Below, piece by piece: positions 57,110 to 64,000 of a stretch of 64,000 nucleotides of DNA. Both the position numbers and the translations under genes were made by a program. Within the stretch, counting starts at the first letter, position 1. Each line of letters starts with the position of its first letter. This DNA is from Ricordea florida. Lineage: Eukaryota > Cnidaria > Anthozoa > Corallimorpharia > Ricordeidae. The stretch is taken from the NCBI GenBank assembly GCA_949710005.1, contig OX453275.1, positions 12,133,151 through 12,197,150 of the forward strand. The letters are read 5' to 3'. The notes under the pieces were generated by a model that worked only from the letters and a program-made list of their open reading frames with translations, made no database searches and was not told the DNA's origin.

Positions 57110-58185
57110 TAGCCTCCCACGCAAACGCTCTTAGGGGTTCGTCACGCGTTCCTACCCCACGAACGTCTGCTTCAAACAGTAGCCACTTCCGTTCGCCTTT
57201 GTTTCGAGACAACCAATCAGCCTTCACCTATTGTATCATCACTAGCCAATTGCAACTTCTGTGAGAAAAGAAGTTGTCACCCGCAGAGTAATTTCCGCGA
57301 AACCATTTCAGTAAATAAATGATTCAGTTTCAATTCATACTCATGATATTCCATGTTCCCATTGTATGGCATGTGTGGATGAAACCCCCAAAAAGATCGT
57401 TGAAAGCAAATTAATTTGTTTCCTTTGTGGATGCACACTGAATAAAGAAAGAGTTCGTATTTTTGGCAAAGGTTCTGTGGACATTCAAGGCCTAATCAAA
57501 GCCGCGATCGATGTGGACGTGACTGTTTTTTCGTCGAGTGAAATATTCATTTGCACAGCAAACTGTTACAGACATTTAATCCGCTTTGAAAAGGGAGTAA
57601 AACCTAAACGGTTACGAAAGGAAACGATATGCCTCGAAGCTCAAATGGACCCGCGCACATCTGTTATCTCCCTTCCAGAATTAGCTCCAAGCGTTGGAAC
57701 CAGTGCTGCGAAGTCGTTAAAGTTCCCAGGTCCTACCACTTGTACTTCAGAATTTGCTCCAAGCGTCGGAAACAGTGCTGCGAAGTCGCTAAAATTCCCA
57801 AGTCCTACCACTTGTACTTCTTATTTTGCTCCAGTTGACCCTGCTCATGGATTAGCTTTCGTCGCGAAGAGTCACGCGAAAATGCTTCTTCGCTTCTCCT
57901 CCACCCCCGTCTCTTTTTTAAACATCGACTCCTGTTGCCAGGGATAACGCATCTTTTAGAAGCAGCAACGCCGCTACATTTACCTCAGTAGATGTAACCA
58001 TCAAGTATCCTAGTAAAACTGTCAACAGGATCCTTTGAATTTGAGGTCAAAGTCCCGTTTTACAAAAAATGGCAAACGGCCAGTGATTGGCCAGTTCGCC
58101 TGAACGGAAGTGGCTACTGTTTGAAGCAGACGTTCGTGGGTAGGAACGCGTGACGAACCCCTAAGAACGTTTGCGTGGGAGGCTA
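57110..58185. mobile_element. Mutator-like element with 9 bp target duplication
   Basis: Terminal inverted repeats of about 110 bp start TAGCCTCCCACGCAAACG. AAGTAACTG is repeated directly outside both ends (57101-57109 and 58186-58194). A 9 bp duplication is typical of the Mutator superfamily. The element carries one ORF and no transposase. Confidence 0.75.
57366..57947 (+). CDS. zinc-finger-like ORF carried by the Mutator-like element
   Basis: 193 codons from ATG 57366. The N-terminal 75 residues have paired cysteines LICFLCGC and FICTANCYRHL, spaced like a small zinc-binding module of the ZAD/THAP kind, although I cannot assign the family. A 30-residue segment is then duplicated (ELAPSVGTSAAKSLKFPGP and EFAPSVGNSAAKSLKFPSP), and the end is low in conserved features. 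It lies entirely between the terminal repeats, so it is either native cargo or a captured host exon. No introns are evident. Confidence 0.4.
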   Translation: MACVDETPKKIVESKLICFLCGCTLNKERVRIFGKGSVDIQGLIKAAIDVDVTVFSSSEIFICTANCYRHLIRFEKGVKPKRLRKETICLEAQMDPRTSVISLPELAPSVGTSAAKSLKFPGPTTCTSEFAPSVGNSAAKSLKFPSPTTCTSYFAPVDPAHGLAFVAKSHAKMLLRFSSTPVSFLNIDSCCQG

Positions 58186-58918
58186 AAGTAACTGAGGATC
58201 CACAACAGCCGACAGTGATACAGATCCCAATAAACATTCCTCTACCGGCCAAGTTTAAATTATGTGGAAATCTGGCGGCCAACTGGAGGATATTTTACCG
58301 AGATTGGAGAAATTATGAAATCGCTGCAAGGCTTAAGGTTACTTCAAACTTTCGCGGGGCTACATTGGTCGAAAATGTGAAACTAAAATATTAAAACGCG
58401 CGCGAGTTATTGAGGAAAAAAGATTTCTTAATAAAAGTTAATAAACCGCCAAGGTGTCATAGTCCTCTTTAGTTATCGACTCCCCAGCGACCGTTTCGGG
58501 TTCGGTGAAATACGCGGAGTGCGGAGTGTAGAAAATGAAGAGTGTAGAAAATGGGGAGTGTATATTCTTAGAAACATGACACATGCACATAAATAACATT
58601 AATAGGTAGCATTATTGTGAATTAACGATATTAACAATCCGTCCATGCTCTTTAAGACATGCTTTTCTAGACATGAGTTTTGTTGCGCCGTTTTTATTTC
58701 CGGTTCAAGGAGTAAGCCATTCGTAGTTGTTTCCGGTTTAAATAATAAGCCATTGTAGTTGTTTCCCACGTGCTTTAAACCCTCATTGATCTCCGTGTGC
58801 CACAGCGTTAGATTGCTATATTTGAAGGTCATCATGGTTTTCAAAATACGCCTTGTTGGGACTTAATCGGTCTCAGAATGTTACTTTGAGGGCCTACCCA
58901 GCTTTGTCTGGAGTGACG

Positions 58919-59022
58919 TTAAGGATAAAGACGAGATTGGCAAGGGAAGTTTTGGGTCGGTCATGAAAGGAAATTACACTCTTAAAGGTAAAGGTGTTGT
59001 TGTCAAGCGATTTTTTGGAAAG
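58919..59022 (+). pseudogene. protein kinase glycine-loop fragment
   Basis: Reads KDEIGKGSFGSVMKGNY then GKGVVVKRFFGK, the G-x-G-x-(F)-G-x-V loop and the Val-x-Lys strand of a protein kinase. It stops at once, so it is an isolated exon piece that presumably arrived with a repeat. Confidence 0.55.
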
Positions 59023-59597
59023 TGAGATTCTTTTGATGGTCTTTGTTTAAGCTGAAATCTTCGACAAACATTTCATGGTGCTCTTGGCAACCTCGAAGAC
59101 CAAAATGAAGGGTGAGCAGAAACCACAGAGTGTAAACGAGTGACTTTGGATTTTGTTCGCCTAGTACACGATTTTTCCATAGCTGCTCTTCATCTTGGAC
59201 GGTAAGTTCTTTAGTTGCATTTGGCCTTTTTCGCGAAGAGCTGTTGCTTTTCCCTCCAGGACCTGTCTGCACTTCACGAATTCTCGGTCCTTCGCTATGG
59301 ATATTTTCCGGTCATTTTGTTTGAGGTGTCTGTCCAGGGCAGCTAACATAACCCTTAGGCTGTCCGGCTCATATTTGGAGTCATCGCTTTAGCGAATTTC
59401 GGCAAAGAATCGAGAGACATTCGTCCAGTTCTTTAGCTTCGTGTTTGACAATTTCGTCGTTGAGGCCCTTGCTTTCTGCCCACGACTTCCAAACATTCAT
59501 CCACGTCTTAGTAGTTTTGACTGTATTTTTGTCTATTTCTTTTTTCGGCGAGCTTTTGTATTTCCTCACCGCAAATCTCCGGAAATCTTGCCGCCAT
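59003..59597 (-). pseudogene. Crypton-type tyrosine recombinase N-terminal fragment
   Basis: Starts MAARFPEICG at 59597, shifts frame, then reads MLAALDRHLKQNDRKISIAK, REFVKCRQVLEGKATALRE, LTVQDEEQLW and LVYTLWFLLTLHFGLRGCQE. This is the SAM-like and early core region of Crypton/KIAA1958-type recombinases, related to the piece in gene B intron 4. Several frame changes; the catalytic R-K-H-R-Y end is missing. Confidence 0.6.
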
Positions 59598-61008
59598 TTT
59601 TTTAAAAACAAAAGCAAAAAGGTGATTGTGTTGGTAATTGGTACTTGTCATGGTAACCTTGTTATACCATCCATTATTGCTGTTGTACCACTATTACGCG
59701 GAAATAGTGATACTATCAACCAATCAAATTTCCGAAATTTCTCGGCTTATATTATAACTAGATAAATATGATATTAAAATGCTACTTTGGGATGATTTCC
59801 GTCAAAAAAAATATCCGAGAGCTAATTTAGCTAAATTCCAATTGGAATTATACCAAAATAAAGATTGGATTAAAGGGAATTATCTTAACACCTTGCTTTT
59901 TAACTCGTGCATACGCGAAGCGTATTTGCGAGATTTTGTGGGGACTCCGATATGCAAATTGTCACCCACTCACTCACTCACTCCGGTGAGAACCCATAGA
60001 GCGAAAGGAGGACTTGCTTGCTATTGAACGAAACGACTACTGAAAACAGAATAAATTGACGAATCCATGATATGAAACCGAAGAACTTCTGTGGCCAACC
60101 AGGATAAGAAACATCGCATGTAGGACTTTTCAACTGATTTAAGTGTTAGTACTAACAGGAATGGAGTTGGAGAAGTATTGGGACGGTCAAGAAGTATGCT
60201 AACGTTTACTTGTAAATATGGAGGCGCATGTCGTGACAGAGAACCATCAAGATTACAATGTGAGAAAGTCATTAAAGGGTTCGAAAAGAGTAATTCATGT
60301 AGAAAATGTTTTAAGCGTTATATTATATACAATACACCACAAGCCTTCACAATGAAAAGTTTTCCATCTATTGATTTCCGAATTTACCTCGAAGTGAACT
60401 AGATTGTGCTGAAGTAGACATGTTGGAAAAGATAGGCTTACCTGTTTTTCTTACTATTGTGTGACTCATCATATTTACATTGTAAAAACAAGAGGTTATA
60501 AGCATAAAAACACAGATGTATTGCTATGTTAATGATGGCAAGTGTGATTAAGTCTTTTAAGTGCGACCCCGAATATATATGGACTTGCTGTGATCAGTTT
60601 TGTTATAGATCGTCAGTTACAAAGTTTGATGATAACAAATACACTAAGTCACCAAAAATTTACTAGCTGTATGCATAACTGATACAATTAACTAGTGTAG
60701 AAAATATGAAATGGGTTTGGCCAAAGTGCCATTCAAACCTACATGTAAGCAATGGAAAGTTACCAATCTGTTCCAATGTGTGTCTGTTCTAAAGTAGTTG
60801 TATTTTGCGGATTCTGGGACAAAGAGGGCGTGGTCAATTTTTTCTGGGTCGAGTTGCGATTTTTGAGTCGATGATTTTTCAATTTTTTAAAAATTATTAT
60901 GAATAATTAATTAAGATGTGTCAAAAAAATGTTTTATAAATAATTAATTAAGATGTGTCAAAAAATGTATCTTTGTGGGGTGGGATTGATTGTTAATCGT
61001 AAAGAATA
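59598..61008. other. no intact gene; boundary zone of the viral segment
   Basis: A dispersed-repeat-like stretch lies at 59770-60030 (GGAATTATACCAAAATAAAG; then ACTCACTCACTC). A 37 bp tandem duplication lies at about 60905-60966 (ATAATTAATTAAGATGTGTC twice). A minus-strand AAAATTGA sits near 60886. No coding region was recognised. Confidence 0.4.
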
Positions 61009-61037
61009 TTTTTGTAACACGCTTCATGTTACAAAAA
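61009..61037. other. hairpin 1 of the viral segment
   Basis: TTTTTGTAACA and TGTTACAAAAA form a perfect 11 bp stem around the loop CGCTTCA. A 25-base core is repeated at 62285-62309. It may mark the 3' end of a lost upstream gene, or be a shared processing signal. Confidence 0.6.
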
Positions 61038-61059
61038 GAATGTGGGGTGTAGTGTGTGG

Positions 61060-61067
61060 GAAATTGA
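61060..61067 (+). promoter_or_regulatory. AAAATTGA-like octamer before the dUTPase
   Basis: GAAATTGA, one mismatch from the early-gene octamer AAAATTGA known in mimiviruses, 32 bases before the ATG at 61099. The AT-rich context makes chance possible. Confidence 0.25.
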
Positions 61068-61098
61068 AAAATTATTTTAGGATGGTGTATCGATTGGT

Positions 61099-61548
61099 AT
61101 GTTTTGGAGAATGAGTGAAATGAATAATTTGATTAAATTCAAGAAACTTGATCATCGTGTAGTTATACCAAAAAAGGCCACTAAAAATTCTGTTGGTTTA
61201 GATTTGAGTTTTATAGATTATAAATCTGTTGGGTCAGTTATATATTTAAATACAGGATTAGCAGTCCAACCTCCTACTGGATTCTTTTTTGAAATTCATG
61301 CTAGAAGTTCACTTCATAAGAAAGGTTGGATGCTTGTAAATTCAGTTGGTATAATAGATCCAGATTATAGGGGGGAATTGATTATAGCTATTTGTTCAAT
61401 AGATTCTAATAAACATGATGCGCCAATACCAGGAACTCGCGTAGCACAATTAATACTTAGAAAATCATTTATTGAAGATATGAACATAGTTGAAGATGAA
61501 TTATATAATAGTGAAAGACAAGGTGGATTTGGTAGTACTGGTGATTGA
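61099..61548 (+). CDS. dut: dUTPase (trimeric dUTP diphosphatase)
   Basis: Hydrolyses dUTP to dUMP and pyrophosphate, keeping uracil out of DNA. 149 codons from ATG 61099; in-frame ATGs at 61111 and 61120 are equally plausible starts. All five motifs are present: VGLDLSF (motif 1), HARSSLHKKG (2), VNSVGIIDPDYRGEL (3, with the Asp and Tyr of the active site), PGTRVAQLIL (4) and RQGGFGSTGD (5, the C-terminal arm with the aromatic Phe). It is full length for the homotrimeric family and has no intron. Codon use is strongly AT-rich and unlike the pentraxin and channel genes. It is followed after 53 bases by the Cys-repeat gene on the same strand. Intact frame suggests recent arrival or selection. 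Confidence 0.92.
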   Translation: MFWRMSEMNNLIKFKKLDHRVVIPKKATKNSVGLDLSFIDYKSVGSVIYLNTGLAVQPPTGFFFEIHARSSLHKKGWMLVNSVGIIDPDYRGELIIAICSIDSNKHDAPIPGTRVAQLILRKSFIEDMNIVEDELYNSERQGGFGSTGD

Positions 61549-61601
61549 ATTATAATAAAAATTTAAAGTTTATTTTAGTTGAAATAGTGATTAGCATAGA
61601 A

Positions 61602-62273
61602 ATGTCTTGTATTCATGGAAGACAAAAATATTTTTGTAAAGAATGTGGTGGTTCTGGTATTTGCTTACATAATAGAATAAAAAGATATTGTAAAGAATGT
61701 GGCGGTTCTGCTATTTGCTCACATGGTAGACAAAAATATTTTTGTAAAGAATGTGGTGGTTCTGGTATTTGCTTACATAATAGAATAAAAAGATATTGTA
61801 AAGAATGTGGTGGTTCTGGTATTTGCTTACATAATAGAATAAAAAGATATTGTAAAGAATGTGGTGGTTCTGCTATTTGCTCACATGGTAGACAAAAATA
61901 TACTTGTAAGGATTGTAGCCCTCACTTATATTGTATACATGGTAGACAAAAATATACTTGTAAGGATTGTAGCCCTCACTTATATTGTATACATGGTAGA
62001 CAAAAATATACTTGTAAGGATTGTAGCCCTCACTTATATTGTATACATGGTAGACAAAAATATACTTGTAAGGATTGTAGCCCTCACTTATATTGTATAC
62101 ATGGTAGACAAAAATATACTTGTAAGGATTGTAGCCCTCACTTATATTGTATACATGGTAGGCGTAAAACTAATAATTTGAAGAGAAGGTGTAACATATG
62201 TTTTGGTGAATATGTTTGTAGACATCAATGTATAAGGAAATTTTGTGAAGAGTGTGGCACACTAAATTTATAA
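61602..62273 (+). CDS. Cys/His tandem-repeat protein (about 12 zinc-knuckle-like units)
   Basis: 223 codons from ATG 61602. Almost the whole protein is an 18-residue unit C-x-H-x6-C-x2-C-x5. Units alternate between CIHGRQKYFCKEC, CLHNRIKRYCKEC and CSHGRQKYFCKEC types, then five perfect copies containing GRQKYTCKDCSPHLYCIH, then two degenerate units ending CRHQCIRKFCEEC. Each unit offers three Cys and one His, enough for one zinc ion, and Arg/Lys-rich loops suggest nucleic-acid binding (inference). Similar CxH...CxxC arrays occur in large DNA viruses of protists and algae; function is not known to me. Intron-less and on the same strand as the dUTPase. It ends just before hairpin 2. Confidence 0.75.
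   Translation: MSCIHGRQKYFCKECGGSGICLHNRIKRYCKECGGSAICSHGRQKYFCKECGGSGICLHNRIKRYCKECGGSGICLHNRIKRYCKECGGSAICSHGRQKYTCKDCSPHLYCIHGRQKYTCKDCSPHLYCIHGRQKYTCKDCSPHLYCIHGRQKYTCKDCSPHLYCIHGRQKYTCKDCSPHLYCIHGRRKTNNLKRRCNICFGEYVCRHQCIRKFCEECGTLNL
61884..62153 (+). repeat. five perfect 54 bp tandem copies within the Cys-repeat gene
   Basis: CATGGTAGACAAAAATATAC recurs at 61884, 61938, 61992, 62046 and 62100 with identical sequence between; a diverged sixth start is at 62154. The period is exactly 18 codons, so copy-number change keeps the frame. Confidence 0.9.
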
Positions 62274-62284
62274 GTTATAAGACA

Positions 62285-62309
62285 TTTGTAACACGCTTCA
62301 TGTTACAAA
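62285..62309. terminator. hairpin 2 between convergent genes
   Basis: TTTGTAACA and TGTTACAAA form a 9 bp stem around the same loop CGCTTCA as hairpin 1. It lies in the 50-base gap between the stop of the Cys-repeat gene (62273) and the stop of the leftward SLOG gene (62324), so it could end both transcripts. Hairpin-directed 3' processing is known in mimiviruses. Confidence 0.6.
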
Positions 62310-62323
62310 AGTTCACTTAACAA

Positions 62324-62692
62324 TTAAACATATTTTACTATAACTTCCCTCTTATAACTTCTAGCAATATTAATAGCTGATTTAGTACCTGGTGAGTACA
62401 TACGAGAAGGTAAGGCCAATACATGCGTTGCACACTCAATAATAGCTCTGTTACGAATTGGTCCAGCCGCTTTGCCATAATATTCCCATTGAGCTTCAAA
62501 CAACTTGAATGGTATTTCATTTTCAATGGCAAACTCTTCAGCCATAGTGTCAACACCTGTTGCACCACCAGACACAATGTATTCAATGTCTGAGAGATCT
62601 AGCTTCCATTTCTTAAGAGCCTTTTTTATTTGATCTTTCAAGAAATCGCTGTCAAAGAAGTCCCTGCTACCAACAATTGCCAGTGATACCAT
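62324..62692 (-). CDS. YspA/DUF2493-type SLOG-domain protein
   Basis: 122 codons from ATG 62692. A Rossmann-like SLOG fold is indicated by IVGSRDF at the start, IVSGGATGVDTMAEEFA (45-60), FKLFEAQWEYYGKAAGPIRN (62-81), VLALPS and GTKSAINIA near the end. The family is common in phages and large DNA viruses. SLOG proteins are thought to bind nucleotides or nucleotide-derived ligands, including in bacterial conflict systems, and the substrate here is unknown. Full length, no intron, AT-rich. It follows the larger leftward gene after 43 bases and has AAAATTGA 37 bases before its ATG. With the neighbouring dUTPase it suggests a nucleotide-related function in the viral segment (inference). Confidence 0.85.
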   Translation of the reverse strand: MVSLAIVGSRDFFDSDFLKDQIKKALKKWKLDLSDIEYIVSGGATGVDTMAEEFAIENEIPFKLFEAQWEYYGKAAGPIRNRAIIECATHVLALPSRMYSPGTKSAINIARSYKREVIVKYV

Positions 62693-62728
62693 GATTTAAG
62701 AATGGTTAAGATCTATGGGTTGATTATT

Positions 62729-62736
62729 TCAATTTT
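62729..62736 (-). promoter_or_regulatory. AAAATTGA octamer before the SLOG gene
   Basis: Exact AAAATTGA on the minus strand; its first A is the last base of the upstream gene's TGA stop. It matches the early promoter octamer described in mimiviruses and is 37 bases from the start codon. Confidence 0.35.
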
Positions 62737-63287
62737 CACCTGAAAACTATCCAAGCTATAGTTGCGAGTGCAATGGTTAATGCTATTAGATTAATTTCAT
62801 GATTAGTAGATGTTTCTTCTTTTGGTGAAGATTCTTTGATTACAGGTTGATCCTCAATCTTTGGTGTCGTTGATTGTCTAGGGTCTACAGATGCATGTGG
62901 CAACTTGACTTTTGAAGATCCCAGATTATGACTTATTCCAACAGTTTTGGTCTCAAGGTTTATATTTGTGTTAACACCAAATTTCATCTCATCAGTGGCT
63001 TTCATAAGGTTGTTATTATAACCAACCACACTCTCTGTATTTATGATCATATTACTTGGCATCAACCACACTCCAGGAGCAATGGCTAAATCAAGTCTTA
63101 ATTTAGCTTCTTGAGTGGCCAGCTGGTACCTTTGAATCGAACTTGAAATGTCATTCTCAATCACACTACTCTCAAACAGAGCCAAGAATTCTTGTTGAGT
63201 CTCGATCGCCCCGCCACCAGTACCCACAATCGAATTTCTGGTGTTGACTTGCGTCCCCAATACACAGTAAACAAAGGCCTCAGCAGA
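62736..63287 (-). pseudogene. C-terminal part of a viral-type protein with membrane anchor
   Basis: Continues in the same frame after a TGA at 63290-63288, with no ATG near the start (the first possible start is a TTG at 63260). It reads VNTRNSIVGTGG and AIAPGVWLMPSNMIINTESV, then a Lys/Ser/Pro-rich linker, and ends with a hydrophobic stretch INLIALTIALATIAWIVFR at the very C-terminus, a tail anchor. Best read as the second half of the protein that starts upstream. Family not identified; a structural or membrane-associated virion role is only a guess. Confidence 0.5.
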
Positions 63288-63980
63288 TCAATTCAATCTA
63301 CCAAGTCCAGCTTTGGTGAGTCCATAGCCACTAGTTGGAATGAACCAGGCATACTTGTAATCAGCAAAATCATCATTACGGATGAATGAGATGAGATCAC
63401 CCTTTTCCTTCTTACCCCCATCATCAGCGAATTTACCACCTTCACCAGGCCATTGATCAGCTTCTTCATCATAATTCCTTACCACATGGACATTTTGGTA
63501 TCCCCCACCCCTTCCATGGTATCCAGCACCATAATCAAGGAATATATCACCCAAACCCCCATTTCTTCCACGCTTCCATCTAAAATCAGAATTATTTGAG
63601 ATACCAAATTCAGCGCACAATCTTTGGTAAGCAACTTTACTGTAAGGGTTGTTGTTTATTACAAAAGGTTGCTCATCAGGCAGTGGAAGACTCAATTCAT
63701 ACAATATTCGTCTTATGGTGAAGTAGACGTGAAATTTAATGAAGCCGGCCACCACTTTGGGGTAGTTGAGACTCTCGAAAGGACTTATTCCACATCCAGA
63801 GGTCGCACACCACACTGCAAAGTTTAGCTGTTGAGGCCAATAATTCATATCGGGCGCATTCAACCACTTTCGACTTTGTTTACCAAACTTGAAAGTTACA
63901 ACTTGGGATGTAAATATGTTACGCATCTTAGCGGTGAATTTTTTCGTATTGGACACGTATATATCCAATGAGGTCAGCAT
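63288..63980 (-). CDS. N-terminal part of the same viral-type protein (possibly 5' partial)
   Basis: 231 codons from ATG 63980 to TGA 63288; the frame is open upstream to the window edge, so the true start may lie outside. It contains NYWPQQLNFAVWCATSGCGI, FIKFHVYFTIRRILYE, YQRLCAEFGI and FIPTSGYGLTKAGLGRLN before the stop. I recall related proteins repeated in several invertebrate genomes, always uncharacterised. The shared frame across the TGA suggests one gene of at least 414 residues disabled by a nonsense change, or readthrough. Leftward orientation, with the SLOG gene immediately downstream. Confidence 0.5.
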   Translation of the reverse strand: MLTSLDIYVSNTKKFTAKMRNIFTSQVVTFKFGKQSRKWLNAPDMNYWPQQLNFAVWCATSGCGISPFESLNYPKVVAGFIKFHVYFTIRRILYELSLPLPDEQPFVINNNPYSKVAYQRLCAEFGISNNSDFRWKRGRNGGLGDIFLDYGAGYHGRGGGYQNVHVVRNYDEEADQWPGEGGKFADDGGKKEKGDLISFIRNDDFADYKYAWFIPTSGYGLTKAGLGRLN

Positions 63981-64000
63981 GCTTGTGGTGTTACTTGTGA

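Larger units (their letters stand above)
57064..58345 (+). pseudogene. retroelement gag-like fragment split by a transposon
   Basis: A short coding-like stretch at 57064-57109 resumes in frame after the 9 bp duplication at 58186, reading PINIPLPAKFKLCGNLAANW and RIFYRDWRNYEIAARL. This proline-then-W-x-x-F-x-x-x-W-x-x-Y-E pattern is what I recall from gag-like proteins of Gypsy-group elements. It ends near 58345 without the remaining gag. It is possibly related to the Gypsy element at 48.6 kb. Confidence 0.5.

Noticed and set aside
61884-62153. CRISPR-like array
   Set aside because: The 54 bp units are contiguous with no spacers and encode an in-frame protein repeat.

Overview
The window is eukaryotic and most likely comes from an anthozoan cnidarian, probably a stony coral or sea anemone. 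Genes are split by GT-AG introns, intergenic DNA is AT-rich and full of MITEs, tRNA-derived SINEs, LINEs, Penelope-type hammerhead ribozymes, Crypton and Polinton remains, and several fragments belong to protein families that are repetitive in cnidarian genomes. There are no bacterial operons, rRNA genes or CRISPR arrays. The taxon is inferred from repeat style and was not tested.

Left part (1-15 kb): a 2.5 kb TTAA-flanked long inverted repeat is followed by two paralogous genes in head-to-head orientation (gene A, minus, exons 3782-6071; gene B, plus, exons 7937-14981). Both encode ionotropic-glutamate-receptor-like subunits (signal peptide, ligand-binding lobe S1, membrane helix, pore loop, membrane helix). 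The pore loop carries an intact potassium-channel filter TVGYGD. The first three exon junctions and phases are the same in both genes. Gene B also has lobe S2, a third membrane helix and a C-terminal coiled coil. Gene A has no recognisable S2 or C-terminal exons inside the window.

Middle part (15-46 kb): mostly gene-poor repeats. These include two inverted-repeat elements (20.3-21.0 and 21.8-23.1 kb), a broken cnidarian C2H2/DDE-like gene split by a 5'-truncated LINE (23.9-27.2 kb), a second LINE (28.4-29.7 kb), Polinton debris (31.6-33.4 kb), and three tandem units of 2.8-3.4 kb (34.5-43.5 kb), each with a hammerhead-like ribozyme and a LINE reverse transcriptase fragment. Another LINE and a TA-flanked MITE follow. 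A complete three-exon pentraxin gene lies at 46.1-47.7 kb.

Right part (48-64 kb): a decayed Gypsy-type LTR element (48.6-51.9 kb) abuts a broken Polinton-type protein-primed DNA polymerase B gene. That gene is itself cut by a LINE-derived insertion with a 13 bp target duplication. A possible TBP-like fragment and a Polinton integrase C-terminus follow, then a tRNA-like SINE, a 9-bp-TSD (Mutator-like) element carrying a zinc-finger-like ORF, and kinase and Crypton fragments. The last 3 kb look different: AT-rich, closely spaced intron-less ORFs with viral character (dUTPase; a 12-unit cysteine/histidine repeat protein; a YspA-type SLOG protein; a larger protein with a C-terminal membrane anchor, split by one in-frame TGA). 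Two copies of the same hairpin and AAAATTGA-like octamers sit near gene boundaries. This looks like an endogenised piece of a DNA virus or virus-like transposon with gene boundary signals resembling those of mimivirus-like viruses.
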